A stretch of 64,000 nucleotides of DNA from Macrotis lagotis (taxonomy: Eukaryota > Chordata > Mammalia > Peramelemorphia > Peramelidae), in assembly GCF_037893015.1 (NCBI RefSeq), contig NC_133666.1, positions 157,402,498-157,466,497 of the forward strand, in the 5' to 3' direction. Numbering within the stretch: the first letter of the stretch is position 1; each line of letters opens with the position of its first letter. The position numbers and the translations under genes were made by a program. This document shows positions 35,701 to 45,919 of the stretch, in pieces. Below the pieces are notes generated by a model that saw only the letters and a program-made list of their open reading frames with translations, ran no database searches and was not told the origin of the DNA.

Positions 35701-35825
35701 ACTTCTTGCAAGGGGCCAGGATTGGAATGCCTGTTCAGGACCATAGGGCCATGGGGTGGTATGGGAGCTCAGGGCCTCTTGGACCCAGGACCAGGCATCT
35801 GTCTGCTGTGCCACTCAGCTACCCT
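35701..35825 (-). repeat. SINE-derived module A inside HAL1 copy 2
   Basis: Counterpart of 15275-15415 in copy 1: 'acttcttgcaaggggc' to 'ctgctgtgccactcagctaccc'. Flanks on both sides match those in copy 1 ('taacacattttcttttt' and 'gagtgagagtgaaagg'). Confidence 0.75.
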
Positions 35826-36014
35826 ACAGGAGAGTGAGAGTGAAAGGATAGAGAAAATATAGTACATGGTAGTGGAGAAATAAGAAATGAGGGAGTTGCA
35901 ATCAGCAATGGCAATGCTGGAAAAATATGGAAGTAACTTTTGTGATGGACTTATCATAAAGAATGTGATCCACCCGCGACAGAGTTTTTGGTGTTGGAAC
36001 AAAGACTGAAGCAC

Positions 36015-36015
36015 A

Positions 36016-36071
<56 letters not shown>

Positions 36072-36212
36072 GTGGGGGAGGGTACAGTGCAAATGGGGCT
36101 GCGTGGCCTGCCTGTAGATGCATAGCAGGGTGATCGTTGGTTGTCTGAGGCCAGATTTGGACCCAGGTGCTCCTGGTTCAAGGGCCAATGCTCTGTCCAC
36201 CACCCAGCCACC
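36015..36212 (-). repeat. SINE-derived module B inside HAL1 copy 2, with expanded (ATT)n tail
   Basis: Counterpart of 14919-15079. The SINE A-rich tail is here a pure (ATT)n run at 36015-36070 (about 18 units), against about five short units in copy 1. Body 'gtgggggagggtacagtgc' to 'ccaccacccagccaccc'. Confidence 0.8.
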
Positions 36213-36404
36213 CATACTATTATTACTATTTTATTTTATTTTGGGTCTTTTTTTTTCTTCTTTTTGTTTTTTGCAGGGCAGTGGGGATTTGGTGGCTTGC
36301 ATGTCACACGGCTGAGTGAATGTTAGGTCTACGGGGCTGGATGTGGTCTCTGGTGTTCGTGGCTCCAGGGCTGGTGCTTTGTCCATTGTGACACCTGGCC
36401 AAAC
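36213..36404 (-). repeat. SINE-derived module C inside HAL1 copy 2
   Basis: Counterpart of 14732-14910: 'ttgcagggcagtggggatttgg', 'catgtcacacggctgagtgaatg', 'gtccattgtgacacctggcc'. A TTTTATTTTATTTTGGG segment marks its A tail in reverse. Confidence 0.75.
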
Positions 36405-36740
36405 CTACAATTATTACTATTATTTTTTAATTTTATTTTTTTCTCTCCCCTTTACTTTATCACTCCAGCAAGTCTATATTTATGGGGGGAGGTTATTTCA
36501 TTTACTCTTAAACAAGAATATTTTATTAATATAAAAAACATTTGTACAAAATGAGAATAAAAAAATAAAATGAAATAAAAAAATAAAGCAGAATGAGTCT
36601 AGGGGATCTAGTGGTTCTTCTTGATTTCTCCATGGTATCTATCCCCTTGATATGTTGGGCCATATTATAAATTTTCAGGAGTCTTAGAAACAGAAAAAAA
36701 ATAGTGATTGGGTGATGATGACTCTATTACAAGGTCAGTG

Positions 36741-36925
36741 CTAGCTTTAACCCTTTTTTTAGGTTTTTTTTTTTTTTTGCAAGGCAAATGGGGTTAAGTG
36801 GCTTGCCCACGGCCACATAGCTAGGTAATTATTAAGTGTCTGAGATTTGATTTGTACTCAGGTACTCCTGACTCCAGGGCTGGTGATATATCCACTGTGC
36901 CACCTAGCTTCCCCTAGCTTTAACC
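36741..36925 (-). mobile_element. WSINE1-like SINE with TSD
   Basis: Body about 36753-36913, T-rich tail then 'gcaaggcaaatggggttaag' and 'actgtgccacctagcttccc' at the tRNA-like end. Duplications CTAGCTTTAACC at 36741-36752 and 36914-36925. Confidence 0.93.
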
Positions 36926-38646
36926 TTTATAACATTCTCTGAGAACCTTCTTAAATAAATACAGCCAATATACATCCTCTTATTCAGTTCTGGGCTCAGC
37001 CAATACCACAAAATTTTTACCACCCACAGCCTTCTGTTGTTGAGATATGTCGGTGAGTCATGGATTAATCCAATCTCTAATGAAGCGAAATAGCATATTA
37101 CCCAAAGATCAATGGAAAAACATGTATTAAATTATTAGAAGAGATTGAAAGACATATAGAAAAAAGAGGCTACTGAAATGAATTTCAGTGTTAAAAGATT
37201 GTTTCTTAGTCATTTTAGGAGACTCAGAAAATTTCCCAACACACTGACGTTTCTGTAGTCTATGGAAACAAGATGGGACTATGCTGGTTTCATTTCCAAA
37301 TTGTATTTCCTTATGCTCAGGACTGAAATGAGAGAAGTCATGAGAGTGGAGTCAAGATAGCAGGAAAAAACCCTCCTGGCTTCCCTCCAAATAACTTTAA
37401 ATCTAGACTCTAAATGAATTCTGGAGGGCCAGAATCCACAAAAGCATGGAGTGAAATAATTTTCCAACCCAAGTATAACTTAGAAGGGTTGAAGGAAATG
37501 TCTGTCTCACTTGGATGAAAGCACAGCCCAGTGCAGGTAGTGTCTGGGCAAACCAGCAGGAAGCTTTTAGCCATAGCACAGATTAGCCACCAAAGTCCCT
37601 CAGTCCTGGCTAAGCAGGTCAAAACCACTTCAGGTCAGCTATTAAGCCTCCGACTGGCAAACTGTTAGACCCAGAATGTCCAGTCCAACAAGCTGATTAG
37701 CTGTATTATCTCATGGCAGTGGGCAAGTTGCTACCCAAATAGAAAACCACATAGAACCACACATAAAACCAGTAACCAGCCCTCTGAAGTCCAGCACAAG
37801 AAGCTTAGAACAGTATCTCCCTGAGCCTCAGAACAGAGCACACTTTAAAAGAGACAAATTAGATTAGAAAAAGAGAAAAAAAATAGAAAGCAACTATGGC
37901 AACAGGGAAGACCAAAACTCAGAAGACAACAATGGCAAAATGCCTACATGTGAAGCTGCATGGAAGGTTATGAATTAGTGTCAAGCCACAAAAATATTCT
38001 TGGAAGAACTCAAAAAGAATTTTAAAAATTAAATGAGACAGAAAAATTGGGAAAACAAATGTGAATTTGTAAGAAAATTGTGAAAAAAAGTCAATATCTT
38101 GGAAAAGGAAGCACAAAAATTTAATGAAGAAAACTTCTTTCAAAGTAGAATTGGGCAAATGGTAAAAACATCCACTGGAAAGAGCAACTTCTTAAAAAGT
38201 GAAATTGTCCTAAATGGAAAAGGAGACATAAAAGGTACCTGAAGAAAACAATTGCTCAAAAATAATTGGGCAGGTGGAAATTAATGACTCTATTAAAAAA
38301 ATTGAGATTCAGTCAAACAAAATTAAAAATAAAAAAATAGAAGAAAATTTAAAATTCCTCATTGGATAAAAGCCTGATATGGAAAATAAGAATAATTGGA
38401 CTACCTGAAAACCCATGATCTAAAAAAAAAAGCTCGAGCAGCATCTTTCAAAAAATTATCAAGAAAAACCACCCAGATATTTTAGAACCAGAGGATAAAA
38501 TAGTAATAGTAATTGAAAGAATCCATTGATTACCTCCTGAAAGAGATACCAAAATGAAAACTTCAAGGAATATTGTGGACAAATTCCAGAACTCTGAGGT
38601 CAAGGATAAAATACTGCAAGGAGCCAGAAAGAAACAATTTAAACAT

Positions 38647-38809
38647 AAAGAAACCACTTGGTGCAGCTAGGTTGCATGTGGATATAGCACTGGCCCTAGA
38701 GTCAAGAGGATCTGAGTTCAAATTCTTCCTCAGACACAATAATTACTTTGCTGTGTGACCTTGGGCAAGTCATTTAATTCCATTGCCTTGCAAAAAAAAG
38801 AAATCACTG
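38647..38809 (+). mobile_element. WSINE1-like SINE with TSD, inside L1 ORF1
   Basis: Body about 38659-38797. Duplications AAAGAAACCACT (38647-38658) and AAAGAAATCACT (38798-38809) differ at one base. ORF1 sequence resumes on the other side. Confidence 0.9.
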
Positions 38810-39065
38810 TAATGATTACACGGGACTCAGCAGCTACTATATGAAAGCATTGGAAGGTTTGGCATATGATATTCCTGAAAACAAAGGAAATTGAATCACA
38901 GGTAAGAATCAATTGTCAGACAAAATTAGGTATAATTTTTCAGGTGAAAACCTGATGGAAAGATCAGAGCTGAACAGAAAATAGCTTTTATGATTCAAAT
39001 ATGATGTTGATACCCAAACTAGGAAGAACCAAAACAAAATTATAGACATTTTTTCCCTTAAAAAT

Positions 39066-39239
39066 ATTTTTTCAAGGAACAGCTAGGTGGCGCAGTGGAT
39101 AGAGCACCAGAACTGGAGTCAGGAGTACCTGAGTTCAAATGTGACCTCAGACACTTAATAATTACCTAGCTGTGTGATCTTGGGCAAGCAACTTAACTAC
39201 ATTGCCTTGAAAAAACTAAAATAAAAAAATTTCTTCAAA
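39066..39239 (+). mobile_element. WSINE1-like SINE inside L1 ORF2 remnant
   Basis: Body about 39077-39227, starting GAACAGCTAGGTGGCGCAG. Imperfect duplications of the form ATTTTTTCAAG / ATTTCTTCAAA flank it. Confidence 0.88.
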
Positions 39240-39526
39240 GTTTTTAAATAAAGTATCAACAAAGAGATTGCAACAATTTATCAGTAGCATAATGCACTAT
39301 GACCAAATGAGATCTATACTAGGAATTCAGCACTGGTTCAATATCAGGAAAATTATTAGCATAATTGACCACATCAATAACAAAACTAACCAAAATCATA
39401 TGATTATTTTAATAGATACAGAAAAAGCTATAGGCCAAATACAGTACGCATTTCTATTGAAAACACTCAAGAGCATAGGAATAAATAGAACTTTCCTTAA
39501 AATAATAAATATTATCTATTTAAAAT

Positions 39527-39584
39527 CATCAGCAATAATTTTATGCAAAGAAGATAAGCTAGTTGCATAAAATTATTGCTGATG
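39527..39584. repeat. Perfect 22-bp inverted repeat with 14-base loop
   Basis: Arms 39527-39548 and 39563-39584 are exact reverse complements; the loop is 39549-39562. It lies inside the reverse-transcriptase remnant, where related L1 sequence has no such palindrome. Confidence 0.95.
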
Positions 39585-40150
39585 TGACACAGGATACAAA
39601 TTATCATGACTATTATATAATCTTAGAGTTGAAATGATAACTTTAGCAATAAGAGAAGGAAAAAGAAATTGAAATAATTAAAATAGGCAATTAGGAAATA
39701 AAATTATCTCTCTTTGAAGATAATATAATGGTATACTTAGAGAATCAACTAAAAAAATTACTTGGAATAATGACCAATTTTAGCAGAATATAAGAGTTGT
39801 AGGATATAAAATAAACCTATATAAATCATCAACATTTTTACATGTTACCAACAAAGTCCAGCAGCAAAAAAATATAGAGAGAAAAATTTCATTTAAAATA
39901 AATGTAGACAACATAAATCATTTAGAAGTCTGCTGAGAAGAGAATCCCAGGAATTATATGAAGACAATTATAAAGCATGTTTCACATAAAAAAATTTAAA
40001 AAATGCCAAACTACTGAAAAAACTTATTTTACAGATTTAGGAAAAAAATAACAAAATTCATCTGGAGCAAAGTCATTGGATTTGAATAGTCAAGAATATC
40101 AAGGAAATTAATAAAAAAAAATGCAATGTTTTAAAAACTGAAATATGATT

Positions 40151-41216
40151 AGGTCAAAGAACTCATGAAAACCTTTGGGTAATTGTGAAGGTCACTTGGT
40201 CACTTGACACATATATTGTACAGTGTGCTATACAATTTTTTTTTGCTGCCTAGAAAGAAAAGAGTTGAAATTTGATCATGGTTGTTTGGCCAGATTCTGT
40301 CTTTGCTGAATCCACTTCTCCATGTTTATCTTTCTCCTTCATGTTTAAAAGAAATGGGAAAGAAGCCACACTATCTGATTATGTGTGAAAGTAAATTTTA
40401 ATATACTCTTTGTTTATAAATGAAAAAGCTAAAACAAACCTAACAGACTCTTCTAGGGGGAGAGACTTTAAAATAGTCAATTTATCTGGCAAGATACTTT
40501 CCCTATCAGTTTTTAATATACATATACTAAGAAAAAAATTATGTACTTTGTTTTGAATCTTAATTTATTTTATTGATTTAAAAATATTTGGAATACTTAA
40601 AAAAGGAGCATTTCTATGAAATGCTTCTAATGCTAATAAGTAAATATACATATCTTCCTAGGTGCTTGAGATCTATCTTCTCTCAACAACCAATGAAGCA
40701 CCAAGTGAACAACATACTTTACCTTTTTACAAGAGATATGAAGTTTGATATGAAATGAAAACATCTGTCTCTCTCTCTTTGTCACAAGTTATAGAAACTC
40801 ATTGGAAGTTCTCAGAAAGCATGATACGTTAGATTTAGAATAAGTGAAATAGATCAAGTCAGATATTAAGAGGTTATTCAGTTGATTGGAGTAGGGCTGG
40901 GGAAGGGTTGCTACTCCCTATTCTGTATGTATCTAGGCATATGATTTGGAGGGAGGGTGTGGTAGGATACAATAAATTCAGTTTTGAACTTGAATTAAAA
41001 TGTCCCTGAAACTTCTAGTTTTAAATGTTCAAAAAACAATTAAGGTTTTGGGATTAAAGTCATTAGGAAAAACTGAACCCAGATCTCTAATTCTATTATG
41101 AATAGAGGTAAATTGAGATTGACATACTGAGATGCTTATATGTGTATATAGATTCATTGATAGGCATTTTTATCATTGTTTACATAGAAACCTACATATC
41201 TACACAGATATATCTA
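40151..41216. other. No recognisable feature
   Basis: AT-rich spacer with no repeat or frame that I can support. Confidence 0.5.
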
Positions 41217-41282
41217 TCATGCATGCATGCATATATAGACATACACATGCATACAGATATGCATACATACATACGTATGTGC
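41217..41282. repeat. (CATA)n/(CATG)n simple repeat
   Basis: CATGCATGCATG, then ATACACATGCATAC-type units and a CATACATACATACGTATG end. Confidence 0.9.
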
Positions 41283-41423
41283 ATTCAAAATACTCAAAAT
41301 CAGAAACTAGAAGAGATAATAATGTACTGAAGGTTTCAAATACTTATGAGTAGTAATTTGTAAAAAGTAATAATGTACTTAAAGCTTTAAAGCACTTAAA
41401 TATTATAATGTTGATATTTGTTT

Positions 41424-41452
41424 ATACATATATATATAAATATAAATATAAA

Positions 41453-41510
<58 letters not shown>
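41424..41510. repeat. Long (TA)n microsatellite with TAAATA units
   Basis: A degenerate ATATAAATATAAATATA part leads into an uninterrupted TA run of about 25 units at 41460-41509. Confidence 0.95.
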
Positions 41511-41512
<2 letters not shown>

Positions 41513-42460
41513 TAGTTTGCCTAAGTTGCCTGGAGGACTGAGAGAAATACAGCTGCAGTACAGATTACATTTCTGTTCTTCCATCCTACTTAATAACAGT
41601 AATAGTGATACTCAAAGGAATCTGTGAACTCATAAATGTGGTTATATTTTCCACTGATACAAGGTTGCAACCCATCTATGAATAATAAAATCCTAATTTT
41701 TCTGAGGAGAAAAATTAGATAATATAAAATCCTATTTTTCTCAGTAACCATATCACAATAATGATAAAGAGCACAAATATCAATCAGCTATAATGCCAAA
41801 TTTGTTTGACTTAGTTGAGCTAGTTTCCAAACTAATTTTGTTTTCAATCGAGACATAAATAGGTTATCACTCCCCCTCCTACACTTGCTTCCTTTAATGC
41901 TATTTGTGACATAAGCTGATTTGACATAGCTTTCCCAAAATTCTTATTCCAACTTGCAAAATGGACAAGACTGATTCATTACATGGAATTGTGGGAAATG
42001 TGGAATGGGGCTAATTATTCCTTATTCCTAACTTTATCATAAACTTGTAAAAGATTACTTTATGTTCTACTTTTAGTTAGTAACTCAAGACATGATGTTC
42101 TTACAAATCTAAAAAGAGATGACAAATGCTAAAAAGGTAAAAAAAGAGAGTTACTGTTTGTTGGAAACATCATCAGCATAAATGTGCTTATTATATACAT
42201 ATAATTTTTTTAGATTTATTTTATTTTCTGTTGTAAATTACACTTGTCAGACATAACTGACTTAAGAAGTAGACAATGCAAGATTGCACTCTACTTGGTT
42301 TAACAAAATCAAAATTGATATTTACTCTGGTAGAGTAGCACTTAACTTCCAGTTCTCCCCAATTAACTCCCTTTTGTATATAAGATTAAAAAAAAATTGG
42401 GATACAGTTCCAGAATCATCCTGCAATATAGCTTTCCTTGGTTTTGCCCAGGCCTCTGAC
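41511..42460. other. Spacer with an 11-bp quasi-palindrome
   Basis: Arms 41693-41703 and 41708-41718 are exact reverse complements with a GAGG loop; a direct repeat of ATAAAATCCTA overlaps them (41686 and 41724 regions). Nothing else recognised. Confidence 0.6.
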
Positions 42461-43679
42461 CTAATGCCATTCTATTTTAGGGTAAGGAGGGAAGTCACAA
42501 TTCTCCCTTTCAATTAGCAAACAGTAACAAGTGAAGATGGGATAGTCTTCCTTTTCAAAAATAACATCCAAGTTCAGCTGGGTAATAGACAAGTCTCTCC
42601 CATTCATACAGTGGAGACTTCTGGAGGCAAAAATGAGGTACAACTGACCTGAGGCTATATCTACAAATGTGAAAGTCCTCTTTCTGTCATCATCAGGTAA
42701 GTCATGGATAGTGACATAGTATCTGTCAAGATTCTTGAAATTTCCTCAGAAGTTCTCTTAAATCCATACATTAAGAATTGCTTAGTTTTGGTGTGGCCTT
42801 TGAAGCAGCAGTAACTTACTCTTGCTTAATGTGTCTTCTGCATCCTATAAAAGTCCTTATCTGGCATCTGAAACTTTTCTTCCAATGCTGTGGCCAATTC
42901 CCTCAGGTCATTCTTATGTTGGACAGTTTAAGTTACTCATTCTCTTTTTCTCTCTGTTTTGCATTTCCTCTTGGGCCTCCTCTTTTAGCTCCTCAAACAT
43001 TTCATTTTCCTCCTCATCGAGCTTCCTAAGACTCTGGACCTTTTCTTCTTCACTCAGGAATTCACTCATTTCTTGAAACTTTTCTTCAAACATTTCTCTT
43101 GACATTTCCACTTGTTCCATCCACACAACAGCCCACGTCCCAGGTATCTCCTCCTCCTCAAGTATTAGCTTCTGAACAACTTTTAAATTGACATATATAA
43201 GTTTCAGATTTTCCTGGAGCTTTTTCCTATAGACCTTAGTAGCCTCCTCCATGGGTAGGACTCTGTGATTCTCATGTTCTTGAGATTGAGAGCAGGATAC
43301 ACAGAGCAGGGGTCTGATCATTCACACAGAACAACTTCTTATCCTCCTGGTGTCTGTCACATTTGATGGGTCCCTCAAACCTCTGCTGCTGTTGTTCCTG
43401 GGAATAACTTTGCCTTTTCCACATAGGGAGTTTTCACCTTCTCCTTAAAATGACACTAAAAGTTCTTTCCTGGGAGATTTCCTTGCATCTAAGGCAAGAG
43501 ATTGTAATGGAAGCTTCACTGGAGTCACTGAGACAAGATGGACAAATACCATGTCCACAAGGGGCAGTCACTGGATCTGTCAGATAGGCTCCACTATTAT
43601 TGCAGGTGAGGACATTCTGGAGATCTTCAGTTATCTCTTTAGAAGCCATGATCCAGTACTGTAGACTGCTTTCCTTCAA
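42461..43679 (-). pseudogene. TRIM-family (RING/B-box/coiled-coil) processed pseudogene
   Basis: TRIM proteins are E3 ubiquitin ligases. The minus strand reads, in order and without introns: a RING domain from the Met at 43649 (MASKEITEDLQNVLTC..., CGHGICPSC centre, C-x-x-C end LRCKE), a B-box region at about 43390-43290 (CDRHQEDKKLFC), a coiled coil at about 43290-42915 (EEATKVYRKKLQENLKLI ... EEKVQSLRKLDEEENEMFEEL), the linker MPDKD / SKSKLLLLQRP near 42880-42800, and a faint start of a PRY-like part (LRELLRKFQ near 42765), then an open but unrecognised tail 42643-42461. Breaks: the first RING Cys-x-x-Cys pair is damaged (C-NNS), a frame change and stop lie between RING and B-box, another inside the B-box, and further stops or shifts in the linker. 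TRIM coiled coils normally lie in separate exons from the RING exon, so the continuous arrangement points to a retrocopy. The exact parent TRIM is not resolved; marsupials have many TRIM39/RFP-like genes. Confidence 0.85.
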
Positions 43680-44030
43680 GAAACTCCAAGCAGGAATGGT
43701 GTTCGATCCCTTTAGGGCTGATTTTTATCTGCTTTCCCCCAGGCCCTCCCCATTCTTATTTACAGTATGCTCTTACCTGGTGTTAACTATCTTCTCTGCT
43801 CAAACTCTTCTACAAAAGACCTCTCCCTGCTCTGCACCCAGGCCTGTCCTCAACATCACAACCCTCCCCCCACCCACCTTTTGCCTTCCCTCAGGAATCC
43901 TTTCCACTTATACTTTATGTAGCTTGAATATACAGTTTTTTATACTTTGTTTTCCCCACTAGTATGTGCCTTGAATGCAGAGCTTTTCATCATAGCTGTT
44001 TTGTCAGAGAGTGAATCTTTGTTAAATTCT
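43680..44030. repeat. Possible L2-like 3' fragment
   Basis: 'acttatactttatgtagcttg' then 'tttccccactagtatgtgccttgaatgcagagc' resembles the L2 3' end (CCCCACTAGAATGTAAGCTCCTTGAGGGCAGGG) on the plus strand. Upstream part (43740-43880) is unassigned, C-rich. Confidence 0.4.
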
Positions 44031-45058
44031 ATGAGGATTGATTGAACCCACCTCACCAGCCACTGATATTCAGATGCTTGTCCCCTCCCAGTTCTCCCCC
44101 AGGGTATCATTTTTTAAATTTTTTTAGAAAATGTCTGAGTGAAACAAGGTGATAACTGCTCAGAAACAAAGAAAGAATTTACTCATTTCAATCAATTAAT
44201 CACCCACCTACCTCTAGAAGGGAAAAGTGCTTAGAGCAGGGGACCCCAGCCCTAGATTTTAAAGTGAATATTCACTCACATTCTCAAAACATAGTTACTG
44301 TATCCTGACTGTACCCATTGGGAAACCTGCATCAGGTTCCTATTATAAGCCAGGCAATGTGTGAAGCCTTGGAATGGAAAGAAAGGCAGAAGACAATTTC
44401 TGAATAGAGGAAACAACAAACAAACAGATACTTAAAAAAAAACGCTAAGTAGGATAAATAAGAAATAATCAATAAAGGGAGGCACTAGTAGTAAGAGGGT
44501 TCTGAAAATATTCCTGTAGAAAATGGAATTTTTAGCTGGGAAGCCACAGAGGCACAGGATTCATATTTTCTGAACTTTTCTGAACTTAGCACCAGCAACT
44601 GATTCCAGAATCATCAGTGTGAGATTAGTGGCACATATCCTAGCAATATTGGTCAAGGGAAGTCACCTGAATAATATGAGGCAAATATGCCCTCTAGAGA
44701 TGTTGTATTGACTATGGGAATGACTTTCCTAGGCTCCCTGGAAGAGTCTGTTAAACATCAATACAACCAATTAGATATACTTTATAACTATTTTTATTTA
44801 AATAAATGAGTTTCATAGATTAAAAATAATAATTTGTTGATCATTCCCATATTTCCATGCTGATTCCATATTCCATCCCTCTTTAAAAAATTGTTTTATT
44901 TCTGAATTTTTAGGACAAGAAAATCATTTCCACATCCACAGAACATACAACAAAGTATTCTATATCAAATGATAAATCTCTGTATCATTTAGTTTTTTAA
45001 AAATATATAAGAAATTCTAAAAATATTTTAAAACTATTCTGTTTTTCTACACTTTTTT
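44031..45058. other. No firm feature
   Basis: A short L2-like piece at 44335-44400 ('cctattataagccaggcaatgtg'). A tandem TTTTCTGAACT doublet at about 44567-44588. Remainder unassigned. Confidence 0.4.
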
Positions 45059-45246
45059 AAGAAATTCACTTCATGGGGCGGCTAGGTGGTGTAGTGGATA
45101 AAGCACCGGCCTTGGAGTCAGGAGTACCTGGGTTCAAATCCGGTCTCAGACACTTAATAATTACCTAGCTGTGTGGCCTTGGGCAAGCCACTTAACCCTG
45201 TTTGCCTTGCAAAAACTTAAAAAAAATAAAAGAAATTCACTTCATG
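45059..45246 (+). mobile_element. WSINE1-like SINE with perfect 17-bp TSD
   Basis: Body 45076-45229, starting GGGCGGCTAGGTGGTGTAGTGG, B box GGGTTCAAATCC intact, tail ACTTAAAAAAAATAAA. Perfect duplications AAGAAATTCACTTCATG at 45059-45075 and 45230-45246. Confidence 0.96.
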
Positions 45247-45919
45247 AATTTTTAAAAGTATTATCCTTTTTTTGATATTACTATTACTCCCTTTTCCAGC
45301 TTTTCAATTAAAAACTGAAATTGCTAAAAAAAAAAAGAAGAAACAAACCACTTTGAACAAAGTAGAGTTTAGTTGAGCAAGACAAATCCAAACAGAAGCT
45401 TTGTCAAAAAAAAGTCTGTGTCAATCTTCTCCTGCCCATCATCTTTCTGCCCTTGATTTAAGGAAAAAAGCTTCTCCATAATTTAAGCCCTTATGACCAG
45501 TGGAAGAATGAATATGAATGAGTGTGCTGGTAAAACATTAAAGTATATGACTGTAGTAAACTTTTTGTCTTACATCTCTCTCACCATCAGGCAGACCTTC
45601 TGAATTGTGTGGGATGGAGTGTAGGCTGCTCTGAGACTGAAACTTTTCCATGATTAATTTGGAATGCAGCATATACTATCAGACACAAAGTGTTGCTTAG
45701 TTTTGAAAGAAATGGATCACTAGAAAGGGGATGAGAAAGGAATATAATATGATATGAAATGTTGAAACAAAATTCAGGGATAAAAATAAGATGACTAAAA
45801 GTTACTCAATAAGCATTTATTTAGTATTAAAATATGGAATATTTTACAAGTCTGAGTTAAAACAATCCTTGCCCTCATGACCCTACCCTCATATCCCCAT
45901 CCCCATCTAACTGGGAATT

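Larger units (their letters stand above)
33371..36597 (+). mobile_element. HAL1-type ('half-L1') element, copy 2, full length with perfect TSD
   Basis: Insertion body 33386-36582 (3197 bp). Perfect 15-bp duplications ATAAAGCAGAATGAG at 33371-33385 and 36583-36597. Order: 5' end CAGTGGAGCCAAGATGGTG, a GC-rich 5' UTR to 34137, ORF1 pseudogene 34138-35220, then a non-coding 3' part with SINE modules A, B and C (all reversed), an L1-like 3' end and an A-rich tail with several AATAAA motifs. No ORF2 sequence. Layout matches copy 1 at 14.36-17.76 kb almost block by block, but the TSD is different, so these are separate insertions and not a duplicated segment. Confidence 0.9.
37341..40150 (+). mobile_element. 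L1 with internal deletion: 5' UTR, ORF1, then reverse-transcriptase part of ORF2
   Basis: 5' end 'gagtggagtcaagatagc' near 37345, 5' UTR to about 37890, ORF1 from about 37895 to 39000 with many stops (block 'attccagaactctgaggtcaaggataaaatactgcaagg' and, after a SINE, 'gatcagagctgaacagaaaatag'). ORF1 then passes directly into 'gttgatacccaaactagg', the LIPK-type start of the reverse-transcriptase domain, so the inter-ORF region and the endonuclease part of ORF2 (about 2 kb) are missing. The active-site block at 39713-39724 reads FEDN instead of FADD. Sequence fades out near 40.15 kb without a 3' UTR. Two SINEs lie inside. Confidence 0.8.

Noticed and set aside
36018-36070. Possible CRISPR or tandem array
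   Set aside because: Plain trinucleotide microsatellite; no repeat-spacer structure anywhere in the window.
35769-36215. 148-codon minus frame with a long isoleucine run
   Set aside because: It is made by reading through the (ATT)n tract and SINE modules A and B of the HAL1-type element.
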